5,623 nt of DNA from Planctomycetota bacterium. Lineage in GTDB: Bacteria > Planctomycetota > Phycisphaerae > UBA1845 > CAIVHJ01. Below the pieces are notes generated by a model, which saw only the letters and a list, made by a program, of their open reading frames with translations, made no database searches and was not told the origin of the DNA. Location: assembly GCA_022565195.1 (NCBI GenBank), contig JADFJZ010000136.1, positions 1 through 5,623 of the forward strand, written 5' to 3'. Within the stretch, counting starts at the first letter, position 1. Every line of letters begins with the position of its first letter. This document shows, piece by piece, positions 5,584 to 5,623 of this stretch. A program made the position numbers and the translations under genes.

Positions 5584-5608
5584 GAGCCGCGCCCGTCAGG
5601 AAGCGGTC
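5584..5608. repeat. Possible REP-like interspersed element (partial palindrome)
   Basis: The 25 bases at 5584-5608 begin GAGCCGCG and end AAGCGGTC. CCGC (5587-5590) and GCGG (5603-5606) can pair around a 12-base centre. The whole resembles, from memory, a short intergenic word of the type GAGCCGCG...GAGCGGTC that is scattered in several planctomycete and acidobacterial genomes. Only one copy is in this window, so the repeat status is an inference. Confidence 0.3.
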
Positions 5609-5623
5609 GGTGTTCGCGAGCAA

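Overview
The window is GC-rich (apart from its intergenic repeats) and densely coded. It reads as a chromosomal piece of a free-living bacterium, most likely a planctomycete or a relative. The reasons are the style of the large ABC-2 permease, a short-form SppA carrying a lipoprotein-type signal, a SpoVR-family gene outside any visible sporulation context, and intergenic gaps filled with short tandem repeats. The lineage is an inference from these traits; no rRNA or other marker gene is present.

Layout, plus strand: (1) positions 1-411 hold the C-terminal part of an ABC transporter ATPase whose start lies before the window. (2) A 137-base gap carries two unrelated tandem repeats, both with a 7-base unit. 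(3) Positions 549-2459 hold a 636-residue ABC-2-type permease built as an internal duplication, which pairs naturally with the ATPase as an export system. (4) A 159-base gap begins with a degenerate 7-base repeat and ends with a strong Shine-Dalgarno. (5) Positions 2619-3611 hold an SppA-like S49 serine peptidase with a readable Ser/Lys catalytic dyad and a lipobox.

Layout, minus strand: (6) positions 3608-3754 hold a candidate 48-residue secreted peptide whose stop codon overlaps the sppA stop tail to tail. It has its own Shine-Dalgarno and a promoter-like TTGACA-N16-TAGAGT. (7) Positions 3947-5515 hold a full-length SpoVR/YcgB-family gene. (8) Upstream of spoVR, 5516-5623 contains an 8-base tandem repeat and a REP-like partial palindrome.

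How the genes relate: the ATPase and permease should form one transporter. SppA acts in membrane-protein and signal-peptide turnover and is probably a separate unit, because it has its own leader. SpoVR points away from the others and in many bacteria belongs with a PrkA kinase and a DUF444 protein; those would lie beyond the right edge if present. No mobile element, CRISPR array, phage gene or RNA gene is visible. The least explained features are the intergenic repeat tracts with 7- or 8-base units, especially the one touching the permease start codon, and the small secreted ORF.
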